Assembly: GCF_050483325.1 (NCBI RefSeq)
Contig: NZ_JBCMYF010000024.1
Location: forward strand, 86,589 to 150,588
Length of the DNA stretch: 64,000 nt
Reading direction: 5' to 3'
Source: Bacillus_P idriensis_A
Lineage (GTDB): Bacteria > Bacillota > Bacilli > Bacillales > Bacillaceae
Shown here: positions 34,622 through 42,622 of the stretch, one piece after another
Numbering within the stretch: position 1 is the stretch's first letter
Layout of the letters: every line of letters starts with the position of its first letter
The notes under the pieces: generated by a model
Database searches by the model: none
The model's input: the letters and a program-made list of their open reading frames with translations, nothing else
Told to the model about the DNA's origin: nothing
Made by a program: the position numbers and the translations under genes

Positions 34622-34688
34622 TTACAGGCAGCCTCGTTTAAATTTGCTTATGCAGGCTGTTTTCAAACATCTTCTGAATGAAGATTAC

Positions 34689-34722
34689 AAAAAAAACCTG
34701 CAGAGAAATCGTCCTCTGCAGG
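34689..34722 (-). terminator. ykyA terminator
   Basis: CCTGCAGAG / CTCTGCAGG stem (loop 7) followed by T8 on the minus strand. Confidence 0.92.
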
Positions 34723-34748
34723 CCATACAGTATTTACTGAGCTGTTTT

Positions 34749-35435
34749 TCATGATTTTGATGCATTTTCACCCGGCTGCTCTACCTCTATCTCTGCTGCC
34801 TTGTAAAAGTCCATTTTTGCCTGATTGTACTGTTCTGTATACTCATTGAATTTTTTATTTTCAGCTAATACTTTTTCATAGGTGCTGTTAATTTCACTGA
34901 TTTTAGCTTCAAGCTCTTCAAGTTTTAAATCCTTTTTTTGAAACATTTGATACAGCTCTTTATCTAATGCAATAGCTTCTTTATATGAAGCATAAAGGGC
35001 ATCATAGGATTCGTAGCGATTCTGCATCAGCTCCTGAAGTCGATCCGCCTTCTCTTTCGCTCCGTCTTCTCCCAGTTCCTTTGAAAGTTCTGCAATGTTT
35101 TTAAATTCTTCTTTTGAGTCAAGAATGCTTTGCTTTTCATCCTCAACCCGCTTTTCTCTTTCCTCTACTACAGAGGCTGCTTCCTTTGAAAGAGAAACAA
35201 TTTTATCATACTCTTTCATTCCTAAAGAAATAATTTCTTCATAAAGTTCATTTTCGTCTTTTTCAAGCTCAATTAAAGGTTTCTGCTGCTGCTCAAATGT
35301 ATCCTCAAGAGAAACAACCTTCTCAAGAGCCGTATACATTTCTTCTTCCGGCGAAGAACCGGAACAGCCGGATAATAATACCGAGCCAATCAAGATTGCC
35401 GCCGCCGCGGAAATTGCTTTAGACATTTTTTTCAC
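34749..35435 (-). CDS. ykyA: YkyA-family cell-wall lipoprotein
   Basis: 228 residues starting with GTG (AAGGGGG 7 bases before). A lipoprotein signal peptide ends in LSGC, followed by an almost wholly helical, Glu/Lys-rich coiled-coil region (about 35-210). Position next to pdhA and this architecture match B. subtilis YkyA (YkyA/DUF-type putative cell-wall binding lipoprotein). Function is unknown. It has a strong terminator of its own. Confidence 0.85.
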   Translation of the reverse strand: MKKMSKAISAAAAILIGSVLLSGCSGSSPEEEMYTALEKVVSLEDTFEQQQKPLIELEKDENELYEEIISLGMKEYDKIVSLSKEAASVVEEREKRVEDEKQSILDSKEEFKNIAELSKELGEDGAKEKADRLQELMQNRYESYDALYASYKEAIALDKELYQMFQKKDLKLEELEAKISEINSTYEKVLAENKKFNEYTEQYNQAKMDFYKAAEIEVEQPGENASKS

Positions 35436-35781
35436 CGTGGGTCCCCCTTACCATTCAACACTTTAACTATAAGACGTTCTCGGGTTATTTACAATATCTT
35501 CTTTTAATAGAAAGAGGAAATGCCCGTTAGTTCTGGCAGACAATTAGGAATTCACCCTAAAAGTCGGAGTTTTCCTTTGAAAAGATGTGAGGATCCGGCT
35601 TTTTTCCTGTTCTGGCAAGAAGAATAATGACTCCAAACTAATTCACATACATTTGTCTGCTCAATTTTTTTAATGCATCTGGGCTTTTGTCTATACACTT
35701 TTCATGCCGTGACATAGGTTATATTAGACGCTCAGGCTAATGCACAGAAGTTGAGGGTCATACTAAAAGGAGGTTTTTTAC
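35436..35781. other. Noncoding region upstream of the yjcZ-like gene
   Basis: About 345 bases. ACAC (35695-35698) and CATAGGTTA (35713-35721), 14 bases apart, resemble a sigma-K promoter (AC / CATANNNTA) 60 bases before the YjcZ-type gene; this is a weak match. Nothing else recognisable. Confidence 0.35.
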
Positions 35782-35907
35782 ATGTACGGATGTTGCCCTG
35801 GATATGGTTACGGCTACCCGGCTGCTGGCGGACGCACTTTCGCTTTAATTGTAGTATTGTTTATTCTATTAATTATTGTTGGTGCTGCTTTCGTAGGCAG
35901 CTGCTAA
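35782..35907 (+). CDS. YjcZ-family sporulation micropeptide
   Basis: A 41-residue protein: Gly/Tyr-rich head (MYGCCPGYGYGYPAAGG) and one membrane helix FALIVVLFILLIIVGAAF ending GSC. That helix is the hallmark of the YjcZ / tiny-TM-Bacillus family, many copies of which occur in Bacillus and are expressed in sporulation. AAAGGAGG lies 8 bases before the ATG. A GCCCACA stem-loop (35926-35945) follows the stop. The function of the family is unknown. Confidence 0.9.
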   Translation: MYGCCPGYGYGYPAAGGRTFALIVVLFILLIIVGAAFVGSC

Positions 35908-36139
35908 TGAATGATTGCGGCCGATGATGCCCACATTTTATGTGGGCAAGCCGCATAATTGATGCCGCTTATCCTGATAGGACAAGCAATACTTTTCGTT
36001 TTACAGGAATTCCATTATACTTATATAGATAATTCAAGATCAAAAGCACCGGAGCTTCATGCAGAAATATTTTTTCCTACCCGCTGCCTTTTGACTTTTA
36101 TAATTTCCTGGTAAGACAAGAAATGGAGTGTGAGTCCCC

Positions 36140-36694
36140 GTGATTACAATGGATGATATTATAAGGGAAGGCCATCCGGCACTTCGCAGTGCGGCACAAG
36201 AAGTTGCCATGCCCCCTTCTGATGAAGACAAAAAAACGTTGCAGGAATTACTTGATTATGTTTCTAACAGTCAAAATCCTGAAATGATTGAAAAATACGG
36301 CTTAAGACCTGGAATAGGACTTGCTGCACCGCAAATAAACGTTTCAAAACGGATGATTGCCATTCGGCTGACAGATGAAAAAGGAATTTTGCACAGTTAT
36401 GCACTATTTAATCCAAAAATTATCAGCCATTCTATTGAAAAAAGCTACTTAACAAGCGGTGAAGGCTGCCTGTCTGTTGACCGCCCTGTACCGGGATATG
36501 TCCCCCGCTATGCAAGAATCCGCGTGAAAGCTGTATCGCTTGAAGGCGAAGAAATCGATTTAAGACTACGCGGACTGCTGTCTATTGTGTTTCAGCATGA
36601 AATTGATCATTTAAATGGCATTATGTTTTATGACCATATGAATGAGAATGATCCTATGCAGGAACCTGAAGGCGCCATTGCCATAGAACGCTGA
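36140..36694 (+). CDS. def: Peptide deformylase
   Basis: 184 residues with the three zinc/iron-site motifs: GIGLAAPQ (58-65), EGCLS (108-112) and HEIDH (153-157). It removes the formyl group from nascent proteins. Length and the GTG start (product MITMDD) match B. subtilis YkrB, the type-2 deformylase with the insertion typical of Gram-positives. It has its own terminator and is convergent with ykrA. Confidence 0.96.
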   Translation: MITMDDIIREGHPALRSAAQEVAMPPSDEDKKTLQELLDYVSNSQNPEMIEKYGLRPGIGLAAPQINVSKRMIAIRLTDEKGILHSYALFNPKIISHSIEKSYLTSGEGCLSVDRPVPGYVPRYARIRVKAVSLEGEEIDLRLRGLLSIVFQHEIDHLNGIMFYDHMNENDPMQEPEGAIAIER

Positions 36695-36699
36695 AAAAA

Positions 36700-36729
36700 C
36701 CTGTCTGCATGATAAGCAGACAGGTTTTT
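36700..36729 (+). terminator. def terminator
   Basis: CCTGTCTGC / GCAGACAGG stem, loop 7, then T5. Confidence 0.92.
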
Positions 36730-36773
36730 AGTTAAAAGATAGGTTTAGTACGGGACAAAGCGAAACAACAGTT

Positions 36774-37544
36774 TTACAGCAGTCCCACTTTTTTCAAACC
36801 ATTTAGGATGCCGTCCTGATTTACATCAGTCGTCACTTCATCCGCAAGCTCTTTCAGCTCAGGGACAGCATTTCCCATCGCAACCCCTGTGCCGACATAT
36901 TTAATCATTTCGAGATCATTCAATCCATCACCGAATGCATATACATCTTTCTTCTCGATATCAAGGCGCTCCATCAGCTTTTTGATGCCTTCAGCCTTTG
37001 AGCCTCCGAATGGAAGAATATCAGTGGCAAGCTCGTGCCAGCGGATAATATGAAAATCTTCATATTTTTTATACACTTCTTCTTCGCCTTCTTTACAGAA
37101 AAGAAGTGTTTGATAAATTTCGCGATTGCGGTAAAAATCAGCATCCTGCTCCGGATGCATAAACTTCAGACTGCCCATGCTTTCGTGAATATAAGGATGA
37201 TCTGATTCTGTTGACATCATAGTATCATCACTCATAAAGACCAGCGGATGATTTGAAGTGAGTGCAAATTCATACAGTTCTTCAAGTCTTTCTGTATTAA
37301 GCGGATTTTTAAAAATGACTTTTCCTTCAAATACAACAAACTGTCCATTAAAACTGACAAAGGAATCGATTCCAAGCTCTTGCCTGAGATCCTCAAACAT
37401 GAAAGGAGCCCGCCCTGTTGCGATCGCAACATGGTGACCTGCTTTTTTTAAATCTTCGATAGCTGTCCGTGTCGAATCCGGTATTTCCTTATCATGATTT
37501 AATAAAGTGCCGTCAATATCAAAAAATATGACTTTTCCGTTCAT
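36774..37544 (-). CDS. ykrA: HAD-superfamily Cof-type hydrolase YkrA
   Basis: 256 residues, Cof/type IIB HAD phosphatase: DxD motif FFDIDGTLLNHD at the N-terminus, ATGRAPFMF (motif II region), lysine in GGSKAEGIKKL and motif IV FGDGLNDLEMI. The start is the ATG at 37544 with GGGGA upstream; the frame remains open 12 codons further without a ribosome site. Likely a sugar-phosphate or FMN-type phosphatase; the physiological substrate is unknown. Convergent with def, as expected for this locus. Confidence 0.88.
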   Translation of the reverse strand: MNGKVIFFDIDGTLLNHDKEIPDSTRTAIEDLKKAGHHVAIATGRAPFMFEDLRQELGIDSFVSFNGQFVVFEGKVIFKNPLNTERLEELYEFALTSNHPLVFMSDDTMMSTESDHPYIHESMGSLKFMHPEQDADFYRNREIYQTLLFCKEGEEEVYKKYEDFHIIRWHELATDILPFGGSKAEGIKKLMERLDIEKKDVYAFGDGLNDLEMIKYVGTGVAMGNAVPELKELADEVTTDVNQDGILNGLKKVGLL

Positions 37545-37781
37545 ATAAAAAACGTCCCCTAACCTGTTTGAATTAATCAACCATAACTAGACTCATAATA
37601 AAGGAAAATTTTTTGCTTCTCAAGCAGAAAACGTTTAACCTCTCCACATTTAACCATGTAAACCAATCATTTTCCACAAATATCCATGTTAACTTTCCTT
37701 TTTATCACATATACTAAGTCTGGCAGATTCACGAGGGTTCGGCACACATCTGAATTGGACAAGATAAGGAGTGAGACAGAA

Positions 37782-37853
37782 ATGATGAAAAGATTGCGTC
37801 GCAGATTAAGATCTCAATGGAATAGTATACTTGGCAGAAAAACAATGGCTTAA
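37782..37853 (+). CDS. Possible 23-residue basic peptide gene
   Basis: AAGGAG, 10 bases, then ATG-ATG and a frame of 23 codons: two Met, KRLRRRLRSQWNSILGRKTMA. Seven of 23 residues are Arg or Lys. An intrinsic terminator follows the stop by three bases, so this is a compact transcription unit on its own. I do not recognise the peptide; it might also be a small RNA with an incidental frame. Confidence 0.45.
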   Translation: MMKRLRRRLRSQWNSILGRKTMA

Positions 37854-37855
37854 CA

Positions 37856-37888
37856 AAACCCCCTTCTATAAATAGAGGGTTTTTTTTC
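37856..37888 (+). terminator. Terminator of the basic peptide unit
   Basis: CCCTTCTAT / ATAGAGGG stem (one bulge) followed by T8, between the peptide and rpoY. Confidence 0.8.
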
Positions 37889-37992
37889 TAATACAAACAG
37901 GCCCAGCGCTTATGAGGGTTGGCTTAGGGAAGATTATCGCATATAATAGAACAAGTTAGTCTAACATACGGCAGTTAAGGAGAGATTTGGCA

Positions 37993-38202
37993 ATGCTATA
38001 TAAAGTTTATTATCAGGAGAAATTAAATCAGGTTCCTGTCCGCGAAAAAACGAATACCCTTTTTATTGAAGCTAAAACAGAGGGTGACGCAAGAAATAAA
38101 CTAAAAGACCGCTTTTATAATATCGAATTTATTCAATCTGTTGAAGGCGCTTTTCTTGAATACGAAAAACAGAACGAAAACTTTAAAGTATTGGAGATTT
38201 GA
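37993..38202 (+). CDS. rpoY: RNA polymerase epsilon subunit RpoY
   Basis: 69 residues, DUF1447 family, the epsilon subunit of Firmicutes RNA polymerase (formerly YkzG). MLYKVYYQEKLNQVPVREKT and the ending GAFLEYEKQNENFKVLEI agree closely with B. subtilis. I choose the ATG at 37993, as in B. subtilis, over a TTG two codons upstream. The stop lies five bases before rnjA, forming the conserved rpoY-rnjA operon. Confidence 0.96.
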   Translation: MLYKVYYQEKLNQVPVREKTNTLFIEAKTEGDARNKLKDRFYNIEFIQSVEGAFLEYEKQNENFKVLEI

Positions 38203-38207
38203 TTTTT

Positions 38208-39875
38208 ATGAAATTTGTTAAAAATGATCAAGTTGCAGTATTTGCACTTGGTGGACTCGGAGAAATCGGAAAGAACACGTACGGTGTCCAGTTCCAGGAT
38301 GAAATCATTATGATTGATGCCGGCATTAAATTCCCTGAAGAGGAATTGCTTGGAATTGACTATGTCATTCCGGATTACACGTATTTAGTGAAAAATGAAG
38401 ATAAGATTAAAGGTCTTTTCATTACACATGGCCATGAAGATCATATCGGCGGTATTCCTTATCTTCTAAAGCAAGTAAATGTGCCTATTTACGGGGGCAA
38501 GCTTGCACTCGGCTTAATCCGCAACAAGCTAGAAGAACATGGCTTATTGCGTCAGGCAAAATTATATGAAATTAAAGAAGATGACATCATTAAATTCAGA
38601 AAAACGTCCGTTACCTTCTTCAGAACTACACACAGCATCCCGGATTCGTACGGCATCGTTGTAAAAACACCGCCTGGAAACATCGTACATACAGGAGATT
38701 TTAAATTCGACTTTACACCAGTTGGAGAACCTGCAAACTTAACGAAAATGGCTGAAATCGGCAAAGATGGCGTACTGTGCTTGCTTTCAGACAGCACAAA
38801 CAGTGAAATTCCTCACTTTACGATGTCAGAGCGCCGTGTAGGGGAAAGCATCCAGGAGATCTTCCGCAAAGTTGACGGCCGCGTGATCTTCGCCACGTTC
38901 GCATCAAATATTCACAGACTGCAGCAAGTCGTTGAAGCAGCTGTTCAGCATAACCGCAAAATTGCCGTTTTTGGCCGCAGCATGGAATCCGCGATTGCAA
39001 TCGGTCAAGATCTAGGATACATTCAATGTCCAAAAGAAACATTTGTTGAACCGCATGAAATTAACCGCCTTCCTGCTAATAAAGTGACTATTTTATGTAC
39101 AGGAAGCCAGGGTGAGCCTATGGCCGCTCTTTCGAGAATTGCAAATGGCACACACCGCCAGATCCAGATCATTCCTGGAGATACAGTAGTATTTTCATCT
39201 TCACCGATCCCTGGAAACACGATCAGTGTAAGCAGAACGATCAACCAGCTTTACCGTGCAGGTGCCGAGGTCATCCACGGTCCTTTAAGTGATGTTCATA
39301 CATCAGGTCACGGCGGACAGGAAGAGCAAAAGCTGATGCTTCGTTTAATGAAGCCCGAATATTTTATGCCTATTCATGGGGAGTACCGCATGCAGATCAT
39401 GCATTCAAGACTTGCCAAGGACTGCGGTGTAGCGGAAGAAAACTGCTTTATCATGGATAATGGCGAAGTTCTTGCCCTCAGCGACCGTGAAGTATCGGTT
39501 GCCGGAAAAATCCCTTCTGGCTCTGTCTATATTGACGGAAGCGGAATAGGCGATATCGGAAACATCGTATTGCGTGACCGCCGCATCCTTTCAGAAGAGG
39601 GACTAGTCATTGTCGTAGTGAGCATTAATATGAAAGAATTTAAAATTTCTGCAGGACCTGACATCATCTCACGCGGCTTCGTTTACATGAGAGAATCAGG
39701 AGATCTTATTAATGATGCACAAGTCCTGATTACGAAACATTTAAATAAAGTAATGGAACGCCGCACAAGTCAATGGTCTGAAATTAAAAATGAAATTACA
39801 GACACTCTTGCCCCTTTCCTTTACGAAAAAACGAAACGCCGTCCGATGATATTGCCTATCATTATGGAGGTGTAA
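38208..39875 (+). CDS. rnjA: Ribonuclease J1
   Basis: 555 residues, metallo-beta-lactamase / beta-CASP ribonuclease with both endonuclease and 5-prime exonuclease activity, central to mRNA decay. The zinc motif is HGHEDHIGG (74-82); other landmarks are THSIPDSYG, HTGDFKFD, TGSQGEPMAALSR and the C-terminal HTSGHGGQEE and IHGEYR. Length and sequence closely match B. subtilis RNase J1. The start is ATG 38208; a TTG three codons earlier overlaps the rpoY stop. Confidence 0.98.
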   Translation: MKFVKNDQVAVFALGGLGEIGKNTYGVQFQDEIIMIDAGIKFPEEELLGIDYVIPDYTYLVKNEDKIKGLFITHGHEDHIGGIPYLLKQVNVPIYGGKLALGLIRNKLEEHGLLRQAKLYEIKEDDIIKFRKTSVTFFRTTHSIPDSYGIVVKTPPGNIVHTGDFKFDFTPVGEPANLTKMAEIGKDGVLCLLSDSTNSEIPHFTMSERRVGESIQEIFRKVDGRVIFATFASNIHRLQQVVEAAVQHNRKIAVFGRSMESAIAIGQDLGYIQCPKETFVEPHEINRLPANKVTILCTGSQGEPMAALSRIANGTHRQIQIIPGDTVVFSSSPIPGNTISVSRTINQLYRAGAEVIHGPLSDVHTSGHGGQEEQKLMLRLMKPEYFMPIHGEYRMQIMHSRLAKDCGVAEENCFIMDNGEVLALSDREVSVAGKIPSGSVYIDGSGIGDIGNIVLRDRRILSEEGLVIVVVSINMKEFKISAGPDIISRGFVYMRESGDLINDAQVLITKHLNKVMERRTSQWSEIKNEITDTLAPFLYEKTKRRPMILPIIMEV

Positions 39876-39881
39876 GCAGAC

Positions 39882-39910
39882 AAGCTGCCGGTATTCCGGC
39901 AGCTTTTTTG
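39882..39910 (+). terminator. rpoY-rnjA terminator
   Basis: AAGCTGCCGG / CCGGCAGCTT stem with a 4-base loop and T6. Confidence 0.93.
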
Positions 39911-39946
39911 GATAAAAAGTGCCGCTGTAAAGTGCTTCCTATCATA

Positions 39947-39996
39947 TTGAAGAAACAGAAATTATCCTGTATAATGAACTGTACTGACCGTTCAGT
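39947..39996 (+). promoter_or_regulatory. Sigma-A promoter with TetR-type palindrome
   Basis: TTGAAG (39947-39952), 17 bases, perfect TATAAT (39970-39975), then ACTGACCGTTCAGT (39983-39996), an inverted repeat over the expected start point. The TGAC-N-GTCA form is common in operators of TetR regulators. It drives the 49-residue gene that follows. Confidence 0.65.
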
Positions 39997-40030
39997 CAAA
40001 TTTGAAATGATAGAAAGGTAGTGCCTATCA

Positions 40031-40180
40031 ATGAAAAAGCCATCCTCTCTTGAAAAATTCGTACAGCGTCTAAAAGAAAAAGGGGTCAAAGCAGATCTGA
40101 TCAGTCCCGCCACAAAAAAAGTTGTGACTCTCCTGCAATTAGACGGCAAACAAATAAAACAATATCCACTAGAGCAATAA
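40031..40180 (+). CDS. 49-residue hypothetical protein
   Basis: A 49-residue basic protein: MKKPSSLEKFVQRLKEKG, then a VVTLLQLDGKQIKQYPLEQ ending. An AAAGG site lies 12 bases before the ATG, a consensus promoter about 60 bases upstream and a terminator 50 bases downstream, so it is a complete transcription unit between rnjA and ade. No membrane helix or cysteine pair. I do not recognise a family. The palindrome at its start point suggests control by a repressor that is not encoded nearby. Confidence 0.6.
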   Translation: MKKPSSLEKFVQRLKEKGVKADLISPATKKVVTLLQLDGKQIKQYPLEQ

Positions 40181-40226
40181 GCTAAGCTTATTCACATGAA
40201 GCTCCTTTTAGATCATACATAAATGC

Positions 40227-40258
40227 AAAAAACCGGCCTCCCTATGAGACCGGTTTTT
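40227..40258. terminator. Bidirectional terminator between the 49-residue gene and ade
   Basis: AAAACCGG..CTC / GAG..CCGGTTTT stem with A and T runs on either side. Confidence 0.85.
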
Positions 40259-40263
40259 CCTAT

Positions 40264-41991
40264 TCAGTACTCTAAATGGGCAAATGCAGTGACATCAAAG
40301 ATTCCCTGACAAGTTATTTTTAATTCCGGAATAACTGGAAGCCCAAGGAAAGATAACGTTAAAAATGGATTAAAAGTATCAGGCAAACCTGCCTTTTTTA
40401 ATGCTTCATGTATAGAATGCAGTCCGGACAGCACTTCATCATATGGCTGATCTGACATTAAACCAGAAATGGAAAGCGGAAGCTGCGCGAGAATGTTTCC
40501 ATCCTGTACAACGGCCAATCCTCCTGCACTAGATTTCAGCACTTGGAGTGCAAGCAGCAAGTCTGCATCATTCGTCCCTGCTGCAATAAGGTTATGAGAA
40601 TCATGCGCGATCGACGTTGCGATTGCCCCTCTCTTCAGCTGAAACCCTTTTACAATGCCTTTTCCGATTAATCCCGTATTCTTATGGCGTTCAGCCATAA
40701 TCAGTTTTATATGATCAAGCTCAGCGGAAGGTTGGAAAATACCGCCGCTAACACTTGTTTGTTCGTATATTTTTCTTGTCACAAGCTGATTGGGAATGAT
40801 TTCAATAATCGGCACCGGCTGATCTTTAGTAAGAGTGAGATCCAGGTCTGACGGCTTTAATTCATTCAGATGAAATGTATTTAATAAGTCAGCAGGTGTT
40901 TTTATTGATTGATGCTCATCCTTTTTCGCCTTATCAACATGCGCTGCTAACTTCCCGGCTTTATATACTTGCTCAATCTGAAAATCGTTTAGACTGTTAA
41001 GTATCAAAAGATCCGCTTCATAACCAGGCGCCACAGCTCCCTTATCCTCTAGACCGTAGCATTCAGCTGCATTTAATGTAGCCATTTGTATGGCTGCAGC
41101 AGGCTCAACGCCATGCTGCACAGCAAGCCTTATATTATGATCGATGCTGCCTTCTGCTGCTAAATCATCCAAATGCTTATCATCCGTGCAAAATAAAAAC
41201 CGTCTCGAATTGCGAACATTTACAGCTCCAATGACATTAGGCAGATCTTTTGCAACGGAACCCTGTCTGATTAACACATACATACCGCGCTGCACTCTCT
41301 CTTTTGCCTCTTCCTCATTTGTCACTTCATGATCTGTCATAATTCCAGCCGCTCGATATACATTAATCATATCTGCAGAAAGCCCTGCCATATGTCCGTC
41401 GATCACGCGGGAATGGCGCGATGTCATCTCTAGCTTATTCACCATGCTTTCAGAAGCTGTTTGAACAGCGACATAATCCATGACTTCTGCAAGGCCAATG
41501 ACACGATCATGCTTAAAAAGCGGCTCCAAATCATCAGCTTCCAATCTGGCCCCTGCATGTTCAAAACTTGTTGCAGGCACACTGGAGGGCAGCATCACAA
41601 ACACATCAAGCAAAATGCCTTCTGAGCTGTCCAACATGTATTGAATCCCTTTAATCCCTGATACATTCGCAATTTCGTGCGGGTCTGCAATGACCGTTGT
41701 TACGCCATGAGGCAAAACGACTTTTGCAAATTCGTGCGGCGGAACCATCGATGATTCAATATGAACATGACCATCAATTAATCCAGGACAGAGATACTTG
41801 CCGCTTACATCTATTTCCTCCATTCCGCTATAATCGCCTATGCCAATAATTCTTCCATTTGTGACGGCTACATCACCCTTAACTATGTCAAGATTAAACA
41901 CATCAACAATCTGAGCATTTTTAAAAACGATATCTGCTTTTTTTCTCTTTGTACTGCCTTCAATTGATTGTCTGATTTCTTCTTTTTTCAT
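40264..41991 (-). CDS. ade: Adenine deaminase
   Basis: 575 residues of the amidohydrolase superfamily, converting adenine to hypoxanthine in purine salvage. Visible: GKYLCPGLIDGHVHIESSM with metal histidines (about 90-108), PHGVTTVIADPHEIANV, VIDGHMAG, MTDHEVTNEEEA and FCTDDKHLDDL; the C-terminal domain has IAHDSHNLIAAGTNDADLL. I start at the ATG 41991 behind GAGGGG; the frame is open 22 codons further, but that part is the riboswitch terminator. It is controlled by the purine riboswitch upstream. Confidence 0.94.
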   Translation of the reverse strand: MKKEEIRQSIEGSTKRKKADIVFKNAQIVDVFNLDIVKGDVAVTNGRIIGIGDYSGMEEIDVSGKYLCPGLIDGHVHIESSMVPPHEFAKVVLPHGVTTVIADPHEIANVSGIKGIQYMLDSSEGILLDVFVMLPSSVPATSFEHAGARLEADDLEPLFKHDRVIGLAEVMDYVAVQTASESMVNKLEMTSRHSRVIDGHMAGLSADMINVYRAAGIMTDHEVTNEEEAKERVQRGMYVLIRQGSVAKDLPNVIGAVNVRNSRRFLFCTDDKHLDDLAAEGSIDHNIRLAVQHGVEPAAAIQMATLNAAECYGLEDKGAVAPGYEADLLILNSLNDFQIEQVYKAGKLAAHVDKAKKDEHQSIKTPADLLNTFHLNELKPSDLDLTLTKDQPVPIIEIIPNQLVTRKIYEQTSVSGGIFQPSAELDHIKLIMAERHKNTGLIGKGIVKGFQLKRGAIATSIAHDSHNLIAAGTNDADLLLALQVLKSSAGGLAVVQDGNILAQLPLSISGLMSDQPYDEVLSGLHSIHEALKKAGLPDTFNPFLTLSFLGLPVIPELKITCQGIFDVTAFAHLEY

Positions 41992-42023
41992 AAAAAAACC
42001 CCTCGCTATTTGGAGGAGTGAGA

Positions 42024-42051
42024 TAAAAAAGGCAACGGAAAAAGCCTTTTT
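42024..42051 (-). terminator. Expression-platform terminator of the ade riboswitch
   Basis: AAAAAGGC-10-GCCTTTTT stem followed by TTTTTT on the minus strand, between the aptamer and the ade ribosome site. Confidence 0.75.
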
Positions 42052-42059
42052 ATTCATTC

Positions 42060-42126
42060 CTCGTAGTCAAACTTTTTACGGCAGTTCGGTAGAAACTTTT
42101 GGACCATATCTCCAATATTATACGAG
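42060..42126 (-). promoter_or_regulatory. Purine riboswitch aptamer (guanine-type) upstream of ade
   Basis: Three-way junction on the minus strand: P1 CTCGTA/TACGAG, J1/2 TAATAT, P2 TTGGA/TCCAA around the conserved loop GATATGG, J2/3 GTTTCTACC, P3 GAACT/AGTTT around loop GCCGTAAA, and J3/1 GACTA. The discriminating pyrimidine in GA-C-TA is C, as in guanine/hypoxanthine-binding aptamers (adenine aptamers have GATTA). A terminator follows, so ligand binding should switch ade off. Confidence 0.9.
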
Positions 42127-42231
42127 TGCGTGAAATTAAGTATTTAGTAACATATAGTAAGGGGTAATAAGCCACCAGTCAACGCTTTTCTTTTCCGTTC
42201 TAAAACTTTTTATTATATGGTATGATAAACA

Positions 42232-42386
42232 AAAAGTTGAATAACATAAAAATGACCGCAAGTGCAGCAACACTTACGGTCATGCATACATTCGGTCCCG
42301 CGTCCGGGGTCGGCCATTTTAATCAATCAATCAAATAAAACAGACCTCACCCGCAACTGACTAAGCTGGGAGGTCTATTTTTTCTG
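42232..42386 (+). ncRNA. Predicted antitoxin RNA of the type I toxin locus
   Basis: On the plus strand an extended -10 (TGGTATGAT, 42218-42226) is followed by a 13-bp stem-loop ATGACCGCAAGTG / CACTTACGGTCAT (42252-42283) and ends at the terminator shared with the toxin RNA. It overlaps the 3-prime end of the toxin message as antisense. Extent is predicted from signals only. Confidence 0.6.
42342..42376. terminator. Bidirectional terminator shared by toxin and antitoxin RNAs
   Basis: AGACCTCAC / GGGAGGTCT stem; T6 on the plus side and TTTTATTTG on the minus side. The toxin stop codon is inside the stem, as in Fst-type loci. Confidence 0.8.
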
Positions 42387-42458
42387 GTCAAACGACAGAA
42401 CGGCTATGATAAGCGTTGCAAATGAAATCGCAAAAGATAAGCTTTCATAGACTGTCAC
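42375..42458 (-). CDS. Type I toxin, holin-like (Hol_Tox/Fst-like) peptide
   Basis: A 27-residue peptide starting with GTG: MTVYESLSFAISFATL then IIAVLSFDQKK. The MTVYE.L opening, a single membrane helix and a short charged tail are those of the putative holin-like toxin family of Bacilli, membrane-active toxins of type I systems. AAGGGGG is 10 bases upstream; a 3-codon ATG frame overlaps the start. An extended -10 TGGTATAAT (42548-42556, minus strand) should start the message. Convergent antisense RNA as described at 42232. Confidence 0.82.
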   Translation of the reverse strand: MTVYESLSFAISFATLIIAVLSFDQKK

Positions 42459-42590
42459 CCGGGCATCACCCCCTTTTCCTTGCTTCACAGAGAAAAGAGA
42501 CAGGGGCTAGCCGACCACCCATATGTTCGCGAATGTATACATCTTCCATTATACCACAATCTGCAAAGAACAAACGTTCCGCTTCTTAAC

Positions 42591-42614
42591 AAAAAAACAC
42601 CTAAGTGTCTTTTT
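42591..42614 (-). terminator. ktrC terminator
   Basis: ACAC-TTAG-GTGT core extended by A and T runs, T7 on the minus strand. Short stem but well placed. Confidence 0.7.
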
Positions 42615-42622
42615 TCACCTCA

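Larger units (their letters stand above)
34241..34748. other. Noncoding region upstream of pdhA with GTAC repeats
   Basis: About 500 bases between ykyA and pdhA. It contains a palindrome AGTACA-N6-TGTACT (34408-34425), an exact 14-bp direct repeat AATCTGTACTATAA (34569-34582 and 34592-34605) and an inverted copy GGTACAGATAA (34611-34621). The ykyA terminator occupies 34689-34722. I could not place the pdhA promoter with confidence. Confidence 0.6.
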
